NCBI GenBank assembly: GCA_023957125.1 | Contig: JAMLHL010000002.1 | Location: 186,001-250,000 of the forward strand | Reading direction: 5' to 3' | Source of the DNA: Chitinophagaceae bacterium | GTDB lineage: Bacteria; Bacteroidota; Bacteroidia; Chitinophagales; Chitinophagaceae | Length of the DNA: 64,000 bases | Part shown: positions 45,187-54,800 of the stretch, piece after piece | Numbering within the stretch: the stretch's first letter is position 1 | How the letters are laid out: the number at the start of each line of letters is the position of its first letter | Made by a program: the position numbers and the translations under genes | The notes under the pieces: model-generated | The model's database searches: none | Told to the model about the DNA's origin: nothing | The model's input: the letters and a program-made list of their open reading frames with translations, nothing else

Positions 45187-46536
45187 TTACATACTTCTTC
45201 CGGCGTCAAAATTTTCCATCTCGTTAGCCACCGCGGCGAGGAAAGACGACCCAAGTGATCCATCCACAATACGATGGTCGTAAGACAGTGAGAGGTACAT
45301 CATGTGCCGGATGGCAATGCTGTCGCCCTGTTCGGTTTCTACCACCACCGGTCGTTTTTTGATGGCGCCGATAGCCAATATAGCCACCTGGGGTTGATTG
45401 ATGATAGGCGTGCCCATCAAACTGCCGAAAGTACCCACATTGGTAACCGTAAAAGTGCCATTTTGGGTGTCATCCGGCCGCAACCGGTTGTTCCTGGCGG
45501 CATCAGCCAGACGATTCACTTTTTTGGCAAGCCCGGTAAGATTCAGCAGATCCGCGTCACGGATGACCGGGGTAACAAGGTTTCCATTGGGCAGGGCAGC
45601 GGCCATGCTGATATTGACATCTTTTCTAACGATAATTTTATCGCCGTCAACGCTGGCATTCAGCCAGGGGAATTTTTTTATACATTTAACCACCGCCTCG
45701 ATGAACAGGGGCGTGAAGGTCAGTTTTTCACCTTCCTGTTTTTCGAAAATGCCTTTTACCTTTTCCCTCCATAAAACCATATTCGTTACATCACATTCCG
45801 TAAAACTGGTTACGTGAGCGCTGGTGCGCTTACTCTCCACCATATGTTTCGCGATGATCTTCCGCATCCGGTCCATTTCCACCACTTCCACATTCCCCTG
45901 GTATTCAGCGGCTGCTTTTTCTCCGGTTTCTCCGCGTGAACCAACCGACTCAGCAGAATCTGAAGCCGTTGTTGATAAAGGCGCGGTTTGTTCAATCGAA
46001 ACGGCGCCCGCAGGCTGTCCTCCTTCCCTTCTGCCTGCAACCCACTGAAGGATATCCTTTTTTGTAACCCTTCCTTCATTGCCCGTGCCGGGGATTTTCT
46101 CCAATTCCGACAGGTTTATCCCTTCATTGGCGGCAATATTAAGCACTAAAGGAGAATAGAACCGGACGTTGCCCGGTTTGGGTTCACTTTGTTGAACGGC
46201 GACTGGTTGATACGGAACTTCTACCGGCGCTTTCTCCGCGATCTTTTTTTCTACCGGCAACGGCTCACCTGCTACAGGCATTCCTTCCACGCCATTATTT
46301 GCTCTTATTTTTGCAATGACCGCTCCTACCGGCACCACGTCATTTTCACCGTACAGCAATTCTTCCACTATGCCTTCCACTGTAGAAGGCACTTCACTAT
46401 CCACCTTATCGGTGGCAATTTCCAACATGGTTTCATCCATTTTTACCTCTTCGCCCGGTTTCTTATTCCAGTGCAAAATGGTAGCTTCCATGATACTTTC
46501 TCCCAATTTGGGCATTACCAGGTCAACGATCGCCAT
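45187..46536 (-). CDS. 2-oxoacid dehydrogenase complex E2 component (dihydrolipoamide acyltransferase)
   Basis: The 449-residue E2 transfers an acyl group from lipoamide to CoA in a pyruvate, branched-chain or 2-oxoglutarate dehydrogenase. The lipoyl domain carries the lipoylation Lys44 in EIATDKVDSEVPS. A Pro/Ala linker and a peripheral-subunit-binding domain follow (SPLVLNIAANEGINLSELEK). The catalytic domain ends with SYDHRIVDG, with His near 421 and the Asp. Only one lipoyl domain is present. Which complex it serves cannot be told because no E1/E3 gene is adjacent. A perfect -7 box TACCTTTG (46570-46563, minus strand) lies upstream. Confidence 0.93.
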   Translation of the reverse strand: MAIVDLVMPKLGESIMEATILHWNKKPGEEVKMDETMLEIATDKVDSEVPSTVEGIVEELLYGENDVVPVGAVIAKIRANNGVEGMPVAGEPLPVEKKIAEKAPVEVPYQPVAVQQSEPKPGNVRFYSPLVLNIAANEGINLSELEKIPGTGNEGRVTKKDILQWVAGRREGGQPAGAVSIEQTAPLSTTASDSAESVGSRGETGEKAAAEYQGNVEVVEMDRMRKIIAKHMVESKRTSAHVTSFTECDVTNMVLWREKVKGIFEKQEGEKLTFTPLFIEAVVKCIKKFPWLNASVDGDKIIVRKDVNISMAAALPNGNLVTPVIRDADLLNLTGLAKKVNRLADAARNNRLRPDDTQNGTFTVTNVGTFGSLMGTPIINQPQVAILAIGAIKKRPVVVETEQGDSIAIRHMMYLSLSYDHRIVDGSLGSSFLAAVANEMENFDAGRSM

Positions 46537-46667
46537 ATCAGCATTTTAATTACATTAAGATTCAAAGGTAAGAATTGCAACGCAAAATTGAAACCGGGGT
46601 TCGTTTACCGGGCAATTTCTTTATTAACTCCATCCCGGCGGCTATATTGTTTCCCCTGGACAGCACC

Positions 46668-47951
46668 TTATTCCCCGCTGTTTTCCGACACGATCAATTT
46701 CCTTAACAGGTTCAACGCATAATAGGAGGTCATTTCAATATTACGTTGCCTGTCGTACCGGAAATGGAATTGAGCAGTGAGGGTACGGCCGGCATTGCAC
46801 GCCGCTATCCATACCGTTCCCACCGGCTTTTGAGCGGTTCCCCCCTCCGGTCCCATGATGCCCGAAGTGGCTAACGCATAGTCCGTATTCATTTTATGCC
46901 TTATATTTTGCGCCATCTGTTCTACCGTTGCTTCACTTACGGCTCCCTGCGTCTCCAAAGTTGATTTTTGTACCCCCAGGATATTTTCCTTAGCCTCGTT
47001 GGCATAGCTCACCACCGTGCCTTTATACCAGTTGGAAGAACCTGCCACCGACGTGATAAGATGAGCGATAAATCCACCCGTACAACTCTCGGCTGTGGCC
47101 ATTGTTTTTTCGCGCTGCAGCAGCATGCTGCCGATCACCTGGGGAAGCGTTTGGTCTTCATCCACCACCAGCCATCCCGCTACCAGTGCTTTCAGTTTTT
47201 CAAATTCATCGTTCAAAGACTGTTGTAAGCGGTTGCTATCGTTGTCAATTCCGGTAATGCGCAGCCTAACCATGCCATAGTTGGGTAAATAAGCCAGTTT
47301 GAGGCGGCCCGGCAATCGCGCTTCCCATTCTTTTATCGTTTCGGCAAGAAAGGATTCGCCGATACCAAAAGTAACCAGGGTCCGGTGATCAATAAACGGG
47401 AACGTAAAATATTGTTGCAGGTGAGGGATGACGTAATCCGTCATCATCCCTTTCATTTCGTGAGGTACGCCGGGCATGCTTACGTAAATCCGGCCGTCTT
47501 TTTCAAACCACATCCCGGGAGCGGTGCCCCTCGGGTTTTGAATAACGGTACAATTATCCGGCACTTCCGCCTGTTGGATATTCCGTTCCAGCATCGGCCG
47601 GTTTTGCCGGGCAAAAATGTTTTTCACATTTTCCATCGCTGCTTCATTGATCACCATTGATCCGCCGAAATATTCACAAAGCACGGGTTTGGTGATATCG
47701 TCTGCAGTAGGCCCCAGTCCACCCGTGATCAGGATGATCATGGACTCCCGGCTTTCCTCCTCTAAAGCCTGAATGATCTCCTGCTTTTTGTCGCCCACCG
47801 CCACCCTGCGATTCAGCCAGATACCGGCTTTATTCAGTTCCCGCGCCATCCACGCGCTGTTGGTGTCCACTACCTGGCCGATCAGCAATTCATCTCCAAT
47901 AGTTATTATGGAGGCGTTAACAGTGTGTGTTTCAAATGTAGAATCAGGCAT
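46668..47951 (-). CDS. cinA: CinA family protein (competence/damage-inducible; nicotinamide-nucleotide amidase)
   Basis: The 427-residue protein has the N-terminal MoaB-like domain (ASIITIGDELLIGQVVDTNS, LITGGLGPTADDITK) and the C-terminal PncC domain (MATAESCTGGFIAHLITSVAGSS, VGTVWIA). PncC deamidates nicotinamide mononucleotide in NAD recycling, and the N-terminal half is a COG1058 ADP-ribose pyrophosphatase-like domain. The start is the ATG at 47951. It sits 131 bp downstream of the E2 gene on the same strand, and is divergent from dacB. Confidence 0.94.
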   Translation of the reverse strand: MPDSTFETHTVNASIITIGDELLIGQVVDTNSAWMARELNKAGIWLNRRVAVGDKKQEIIQALEEESRESMIILITGGLGPTADDITKPVLCEYFGGSMVINEAAMENVKNIFARQNRPMLERNIQQAEVPDNCTVIQNPRGTAPGMWFEKDGRIYVSMPGVPHEMKGMMTDYVIPHLQQYFTFPFIDHRTLVTFGIGESFLAETIKEWEARLPGRLKLAYLPNYGMVRLRITGIDNDSNRLQQSLNDEFEKLKALVAGWLVVDEDQTLPQVIGSMLLQREKTMATAESCTGGFIAHLITSVAGSSNWYKGTVVSYANEAKENILGVQKSTLETQGAVSEATVEQMAQNIRHKMNTDYALATSGIMGPEGGTAQKPVGTVWIAACNAGRTLTAQFHFRYDRQRNIEMTSYYALNLLRKLIVSENSGE

Positions 47952-48073
47952 TTTTTTATAATAAATTTCCTGCAAGTTAAGCGTAAACCCAAAGGTTTAA
48001 ATACTCAGTTCCTTTTTGAATTTTGGGCGTCACCAATAAAATAGTATTTTGATGGGAGCAAATACTTTCTATC

Positions 48074-49486
48074 ATGTACAAACGGATAGCAGACAACCTT
48101 AGATTCAGAACGCTGATCATCCTGATCGGGCTTTCATTATCTTTTCAAGTTGACCTCCCGGCCCAAACCCTCACTCAACAATTACAAAAAGCCTTCTCCG
48201 TTTTTGAAAACGACAGCCAGTTGTCCAACGCCTCCAGCTCCCTGTACGTCATAGATGCTTTAAACGGGAAAGTTATCTTTGATAAAAATTCGCGAACCGG
48301 CCTCGCTCCGGCATCCACTCAAAAACTGTTGACCAGCGTTACTGCTCTTGCCCTGCTGGGAAAGGATTTCAGATATACAACTTCTTTTGCCACCGGCGGT
48401 GATTCAAAGGCAGACCATTTATATGTTTTCCCCTCCGGGGATCCTACACTCGGAAGTGAGCGCTGGAGCAACACCAAAGCAGATAACCTGCTCCGGAACG
48501 TTGTGTACCTGCTTAAACAACGCGATATAAAAATCAATAAAATAATTATTAATACCCGGGGATGGGAATCGGATGATATCCCTGACGGCTGGATATGGCA
48601 GGATATTGGAAATTATTATGGCGCCGGAAGCGGGAAACTGAACTGGCGGGAAAATCAATATGACGTACTGCTCCGGTCGGGCAAAAATATAGGAGACCCG
48701 GTACGGATTGTGGGTTCCAATCCCGGGTTATACGGTTTCCATCTTAATTCTGAGGCGAAGGCGGCGGCCCGGGGAACAGGAGACAATGCCTATATCTACC
48801 TCCCGGTAAACGGAACTTCAGGAGTAGTGAAGGGTACCATACCGGTGAATGAAAACGGTTTTGGTATCTCCGGCGCCTTCCCGTCGGGTGCGAAACAATT
48901 CGGAGGGGAATTATCAGAAGAACTGTTACGGTCGGGACTCACCGATGGCACTCCCGAAATACTACGGGATGCAAAACAGGAGAACGGCGGGTACTCCGTT
49001 TTTTTTACCCAAACCTCTCCCCCGCTCGATTCTATTATTTACTGGTTCAACCAAAAAAGCATCAATCTATATGGCGAGGCGTTGTTGAAAACCATTTCCG
49101 CCAAAGAAAAAGGCTATGGTATCACCGATTCGGGAGTGATCGTGGTGAAAGATTTTTGGAAACAAAGGGGGATCCGCGACACCGAGATCAATATCGTGGA
49201 TGGTTCGGGACTTTCTCCACTGAACCGGGTAACCACCCATAGCCAGGTGGCGGTACTGCAATATGCCCGGGCACAACCCTGGTTTAACCATCTTTACCGT
49301 TCTCTTCCTACCTACAACGGGATGAAGATGAAAAGCGGTACCATCAATAACGTCAAAGGCTTTACGGGAATTCATTCTACGGGTGGCAAAACCTATATTT
49401 TTTCCTTCCTGGTAAACAATTACAATGGCTCCGCCGCCGCCCTGGTACGTAAAATGTATGCGGTATTGGATATCCTGAAGCAATAG
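48074..49486 (+). CDS. dacB: D-alanyl-D-alanine carboxypeptidase/endopeptidase (PBP4, family S13)
   Basis: This periplasmic low-molecular-weight penicillin-binding protein trims peptidoglycan. The 470-residue length matches the S13 family. A signal peptide (about 1-32) is followed by the active-site SxxK motif in APASTQKLLTSV. The second motif is DGSGLSPLNRV and the KTG-like third motif is MKSGTINNVKG. The insert domains between motifs one and two are present (GSERW onwards). It is convergent with tamL, with 30 bp between stops and no clear terminator. Confidence 0.95.
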   Translation: MYKRIADNLRFRTLIILIGLSLSFQVDLPAQTLTQQLQKAFSVFENDSQLSNASSSLYVIDALNGKVIFDKNSRTGLAPASTQKLLTSVTALALLGKDFRYTTSFATGGDSKADHLYVFPSGDPTLGSERWSNTKADNLLRNVVYLLKQRDIKINKIIINTRGWESDDIPDGWIWQDIGNYYGAGSGKLNWRENQYDVLLRSGKNIGDPVRIVGSNPGLYGFHLNSEAKAAARGTGDNAYIYLPVNGTSGVVKGTIPVNENGFGISGAFPSGAKQFGGELSEELLRSGLTDGTPEILRDAKQENGGYSVFFTQTSPPLDSIIYWFNQKSINLYGEALLKTISAKEKGYGITDSGVIVVKDFWKQRGIRDTEINIVDGSGLSPLNRVTTHSQVAVLQYARAQPWFNHLYRSLPTYNGMKMKSGTINNVKGFTGIHSTGGKTYIFSFLVNNYNGSAAALVRKMYAVLDILKQ

Positions 49487-49516
49487 CATTCTGCTTTGCC
49501 ACCGGGAAGCCGCTTC

Positions 49517-51823
49517 CTAAAACGGATAACCAATGGCTAAGTTCAGGATCAGGTTTCTTCTCCGCCAATCTTTATCTGAAAAATCAATCTGATCAAATAC
49601 CCATCTTTCACCGGGAGGCAGCCAGGGCTTTCGAAACGGGATGGCGACATCCAGCCTGAATAGTAAAATACTGAAATCCAAGCGTAATCCGACACCTGCA
49701 CCTGCCGCAAGTTCTTTTAAGAATGCTTTGGAAAACCTGCCGCCGGGTTGGTTGGTGTCCTCGTTCATCAGCCAGATATTCCCTGCATCAACAAAAACGG
49801 CGGGTTCCAGGATCTTATTTATTTTAAAACGGAATTCTGTATTTAATTCAAGCTTGATATCTCCACCCTGGTCGGGGAAAAAACCCTGGCTGTCCGATCT
49901 TTCGTCTCTGAAGGAGCCCGGGCCTACGGAACGGCTCCTGAACGCGCGGATGCTGTTGGTACCACCGGTAAAAAATTGTTTTACAAAAGGAAGCCGCTCA
50001 GAATTTCCGTAAGGATAACCGATTCCAATAATAGAACGGCTGGCTAATTGCACATTTTTACCAAACGCCTGGTAATACCTGAAATCGAATTGGCTCTTTA
50101 CATATTGATCGAACGCACTGCCAAAAAGTTCTTTTTTTCCCACGGCATTGGCGGAAGCAAAAACCCCTGCGATATTACCTGATACATCTCCTATGGCATT
50201 AAAATAGATACCGGTACCCTTTGGTTTCCGGATCATGCGATTGATCGTATAGGAGTAGTTGCTCCCCAGAATATACTGCGTATTGATGGCATATTTCAAT
50301 AAGGGATTTGACAAAAGGCTGTCCCGGTATATGTTGGTAACGTTGGTTGCCTCAACAAAATTTATTGAAACCGGTTTTAATTCGTGTTCCACATAAAGAT
50401 TCGGCTTCCAGTTGTACCCTACTTCACTCTTAAATGAATTGAGCGTATAGAGTTTTTGACGGTTTAACAACTCATAGCTCAGGTTGAATACGGTCTTTGG
50501 AACAAAGGAGTTTTTAGTATTGATGGGGAAAAAGGGAATCACAAATTTTGGAAAAGTAAAATTGATACCCCCTCCCAGCTTGTACGAGTTGAACCCTTCC
50601 TGGAAGCCGCTGTATTGTACTTCTGTTCCGGCGTTCACGTATAGATCCAAATGTTCCGCCGCCCTGAAGGTATTGCGGTTTCTGAAAGTAAACCTGATCT
50701 CGGATCCCACGAAATTATTCGATTTGGTATTACCGCTCAACTGGAAGCTTAACGATTTCTTTTGCCGGGGTGTGAGGTAATAATATGCGTTCAATCGCCC
50801 GGTATCGCTTTTGTTATCCTCAACAAATTCAAAACGGTTTTTTACAAATTTGAAAACGTCCAGACTGATCAGGCGGCTTAATGAAGCGTTGTGATCCCTG
50901 AGATTATATACAGCGCCGGAGTCAAAAAGCAGAATGCGCTGAAAAAGCGAGGGCTTGAATTTCTTTGCCGGGTCTTCGATAAAATATCCGCCAAACGGGT
51001 GTGTATGAGGACGCGCGGTATCCTCCCCACTTTCACTGAGCTGATAGTCGGGATAGATATACACATCACTAATAATATAGGGCTTCAGCGCCTTCTCCGG
51101 CACCCCTTTTTTTACTACTAAATGTAAATCTACCCGATGTCTGCCCACCGTACTGTCGGCATTGAACAAGAGGTAGTCCGGATTGAAATAGAAATATCCG
51201 CGGTATTTCAAACGGCTATCAATCCGCACCCTCTCATCCCTGATCACATCCAGCCGGAAAGGGTCACCGGGTTTTAGTAAAGATCTCCTAAAAGCGCCGG
51301 CAATTTCTTTACCAATTGCCGCAGTAGCGCTATCCGGATCGTATTGTATGCTGCCCAGCGTATAAAGAGGGCCGGGCGTTAAAGTATAATGCGCCTTTGC
51401 CTTTCTTTTCTTTCTGATAACATTGCCCGATCCCTCCGCCTGCAAATAGCCGTTGTTTTGAAGATAATTCTGCAACAGTTGCACGTTGTAATCAGGATGC
51501 AACCGGCTCAGCAAAACCGGGGGCTCGCCGGCCTTATGAAAGAACCGTCTTATAAAACCTCCTTTCTGCGGGTCGCCTCCCAGATTAAACAATATAAGCT
51601 TAAAAGGAATACCGAGGAACCTGCTATTGGGTTTTGGGCGGGGCAGGCCGGCGGTTAGCTCTTCGACATTTTTTTTCTCCTTTTGCGTTAGTGTGCTGTC
51701 TTCCACGCTCACGATAGCGCCCGTATATAACGCATCGTCTTTAGGTACATTTCTTGTAAGGCTGCAGGCGGTTGTACCCAGCACAGCGCTCATCACAATA
51801 ATATATCTAAAGCTGATTTTCAT
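49517..51823 (-). CDS. tamL: TamL: BamA/TamA-family outer-membrane lipoprotein
   Basis: This is the TamA counterpart of this phylum, where the protein carries a lipid anchor. The 768-residue product has a lipoprotein signal ending at Cys20 (SAVLGTTACSLTRNVPKDD). POTRA-like regions follow (about 60-300, including LLQNYLQNNGYL). The C-terminal Omp85 barrel (about 400-768) has VKQFFTGGTNSIRAFRSRSVGPGSF and ends in IGYPF with the terminal Phe signal. It works with TamB in outer-membrane or envelope assembly. TamB starts 13 bp upstream on the same strand, so they are co-transcribed. Confidence 0.93.
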   Translation of the reverse strand: MKISFRYIIVMSAVLGTTACSLTRNVPKDDALYTGAIVSVEDSTLTQKEKKNVEELTAGLPRPKPNSRFLGIPFKLILFNLGGDPQKGGFIRRFFHKAGEPPVLLSRLHPDYNVQLLQNYLQNNGYLQAEGSGNVIRKKRKAKAHYTLTPGPLYTLGSIQYDPDSATAAIGKEIAGAFRRSLLKPGDPFRLDVIRDERVRIDSRLKYRGYFYFNPDYLLFNADSTVGRHRVDLHLVVKKGVPEKALKPYIISDVYIYPDYQLSESGEDTARPHTHPFGGYFIEDPAKKFKPSLFQRILLFDSGAVYNLRDHNASLSRLISLDVFKFVKNRFEFVEDNKSDTGRLNAYYYLTPRQKKSLSFQLSGNTKSNNFVGSEIRFTFRNRNTFRAAEHLDLYVNAGTEVQYSGFQEGFNSYKLGGGINFTFPKFVIPFFPINTKNSFVPKTVFNLSYELLNRQKLYTLNSFKSEVGYNWKPNLYVEHELKPVSINFVEATNVTNIYRDSLLSNPLLKYAINTQYILGSNYSYTINRMIRKPKGTGIYFNAIGDVSGNIAGVFASANAVGKKELFGSAFDQYVKSQFDFRYYQAFGKNVQLASRSIIGIGYPYGNSERLPFVKQFFTGGTNSIRAFRSRSVGPGSFRDERSDSQGFFPDQGGDIKLELNTEFRFKINKILEPAVFVDAGNIWLMNEDTNQPGGRFSKAFLKELAAGAGVGLRLDFSILLFRLDVAIPFRKPWLPPGERWVFDQIDFSDKDWRRRNLILNLAIGYPF

Positions 51824-51836
51824 CTCCTTTCGATTT

Positions 51837-54800
51837 CTAATCCCGGCCGGCAGCAGTTTGATTTAATGCACCCGCTCTTTCATTATCTTCGTCCCCGGTT
51901 TTTATCGCCCTGTTTCGTTGCCGGACTTCTTTTTTATTTTCTCTTTTTTCTTTTGACAGGAATATATCTGATAGTTTATCATAGTCCAGCGTTATTACAA
52001 AACTGATGCCTGTTTCGATAACATATCCTTCCAAAGCGCCGGTATAATCGTTCACCCGGTAAGCCCGGAGCATATAACGGCCGTCTTTACTGAGGCTGTA
52101 AGTAATATTGATGTTATCAGCCAATCCCAGGTGATCCTGGTTGGACTGTTGTGGTCCTTCAAGCTCAAAGTTGTTGCCTATCGTAACGGATAGGCGATCA
52201 TCCAGCATCCTTTTGGTAACGCCGATATTCAGGTTTGTACGGTCTTGTTTTTCCCCGGTTGTATAGTCCTCCGTGGTCGCGAGATCAAAGTTCAGGTCCA
52301 CGCCCTGTATCAGCCCCTCGGTAAGATTATTGATCTGCTCTGTCAATAACCTGCTGGCGCTTTGCCTGGCAAATGCGGCGGCATCCATTCCACCGGTATT
52401 ACTGTCGCCGAAAGGATCTTCACCGATAAACCTGTTCAACAACAGCAGGGCAAACACCTGTTTGTTCAGGTCGGAGGGTTCCTGCCGCAATTGCAACAAC
52501 CGCTCTTCCACGGTATTGATCACCTCGCTGCTGACGGTGTAATTTTTATCGGGCAGTACAATATCGAAAGATATCTGTGGCTTCAATAATTCCCCCTGCA
52601 TTTTGAGCTGTACTTCAAAAGGGATCTTCTGCTTGTAGTAAATATTATTCCCCGTCTGAACGCTCTCCACTAATTCAAGCGGCGCCGTGTTGGTTTCGTA
52701 CACTGCGGTTACATCCACCCGGGCGGAGGTGGGATCGCCGGTCCATACAATCTTACTTCCTTTCTGAATTAAAAATTTTCTTTTGAGAAAATTAAATGAC
52801 AGGGAATAGTCGCCTTCTTCTACCTGGTAGTCGCCTGTAAGATTTATTTTTCCGCCGGGGTCAATGCCGCCGCTCAAGTGCCCGGCTCCCCGCATCCGCA
52901 AAAAATCACCATTTGCAGGATCCACTATTAAATTGAACTCCGCCTTTTTACTGATATCAATATTAACGGCCACATCATACCCTATAACAGATACCGTGTT
53001 CAGCGAATCAAAGGCCGTGAGGAACAACGAATCTTCCGGCGTTGCGCTGTAATCAACAAACCGTACGATCCCCTCTCTTTCTTCAATAGCGGGGTCTGCC
53101 GTGGGCAACACAATCGTGAAAGCGGTTTTATCATTTACGGAAAGATCGCCGTCTATGACAGGTTGCGTTGGTGTGCCTTTTATATGGAGCTCCGTTGAAA
53201 AAATCAGCTTCCCGTAAAAAGACGGGTTGTCCGCGGATGTGGAATTAATTGCCTGAAAGTCATCAGCACGAATGTTCATATCGAACCTGTAATTCGTCCA
53301 GTCTTCCGTATAGATCATTCCGCCGAGCACCAGGGCATTGTTTGTGGTATCACGGATTGTGAAAGAATCAAACCGGATCCCTTCGTTATTGATGAATGCT
53401 ATTGATTCGTTGTTAATTTTAAAAACATTGTTCAATCGGGCAGGGATAAAAGAGGTGTTGTTAAATTGAATGTGTCCGTCAATATTTTTATCATCAGGAT
53501 CTCCGCTTACTTTTATACGCCCGTACATAAATCCGCCGGCATCGCGGACCGCGCCATTGGTTAAACCTTCAAGGGATTTCATTTGGAATTGCTTTATTTC
53601 AAGCACAAAATCAAAACCGATCTTTGGCGATCTCACGAAATAATCGCCGTTAACGGTAATGTCGTTTCCCTGGCCTTTGAGACTGACCTTTGCGTTGTAC
53701 CGGTCTGTAATCTCATTATTTACTTTGACCGTCAGCACCCCCAGCGTATCCTTGTAAATGCTGAGACGATCCACCGTCAGGTCGGCCGTAAAGGTAGGCT
53801 GTGCCAGCAATTCCCTGGCTGCTATGTTGCCGTTGATCACCCCTCCTACGATGGAGGAATCCATCTGGACCATCCCCGAAAGCGTTGAGATTTTAAAATT
53901 GGAAAAGCTCAGCCTTAAAGATGCCGGCAGGCCGGAGGAGTCGCTATTGATGGAGAGCATTTCATCTCCGTGCGTTAAAACAAAGTTCTTTGCAGATAAT
54001 TCTTTTTTTCCAAATTGAATACTATTCTGTTCATCCATGCTCCAGTTTTCATAATTCAGCCGGAGTAAACCGGGATGGAGCTTAAAAACATAATGATCGT
54101 GACGGTCTTCAAATATCCCGCCCTTCATCGCATATTTTTCTTTCCCGTCCTTATCCGAAATCTTCAGACCCATGGTTAATGTTTGGTCTGTTGCCACAGC
54201 GTCAATGGTTGTTTTATAAATACTGATGGACGAGCCATTGGTAAAGCGGCCCATGGTAAAGTTCAAAGCCGGTATGCTGTCTTGGTCGCCGGCGGTCAGC
54301 TTCACGCTGTCAATAACCAGCTCTTTGTATTGAAGGTGTGGTGAACTCAGATCAAGACTCCATCCTTTATCATAATCAAAGTTGCTGCGAAGCCGGATCT
54401 CCTGCATATTTTCCAGTTCAGGAAACAGGGCTTTCAAGACCTGGCGGTTGTAAACCGCTCCCGTTAAAGAGAAATGATAGGGGTCGGTTTTTACTACTAC
54501 AGCGCTATCGTTTATCCTGAAAAAAGGATTTATCGCGTTCGTGAATACATCGCCTAATTGGGTTAGTTGATATTGCCCTTTTAAATCAAGAGATGCAAAC
54601 CCCGCATTGAGGCTGATACTGCCGGAATCCCCGGTTGCTGAAACCACGGAAATGGTATCCAGGGCGATCCGCTGTTTGCCTGTTGCAATAATGGAATGAG
54701 TGACGGCCAGGCGTCCGTTCAGGGAATCTGGATCAATGTTGGAGAAATCCGCCGAGATCCTGCCGTGGTATTTCAAAGGGGCATCCGAATAGTGGATCGC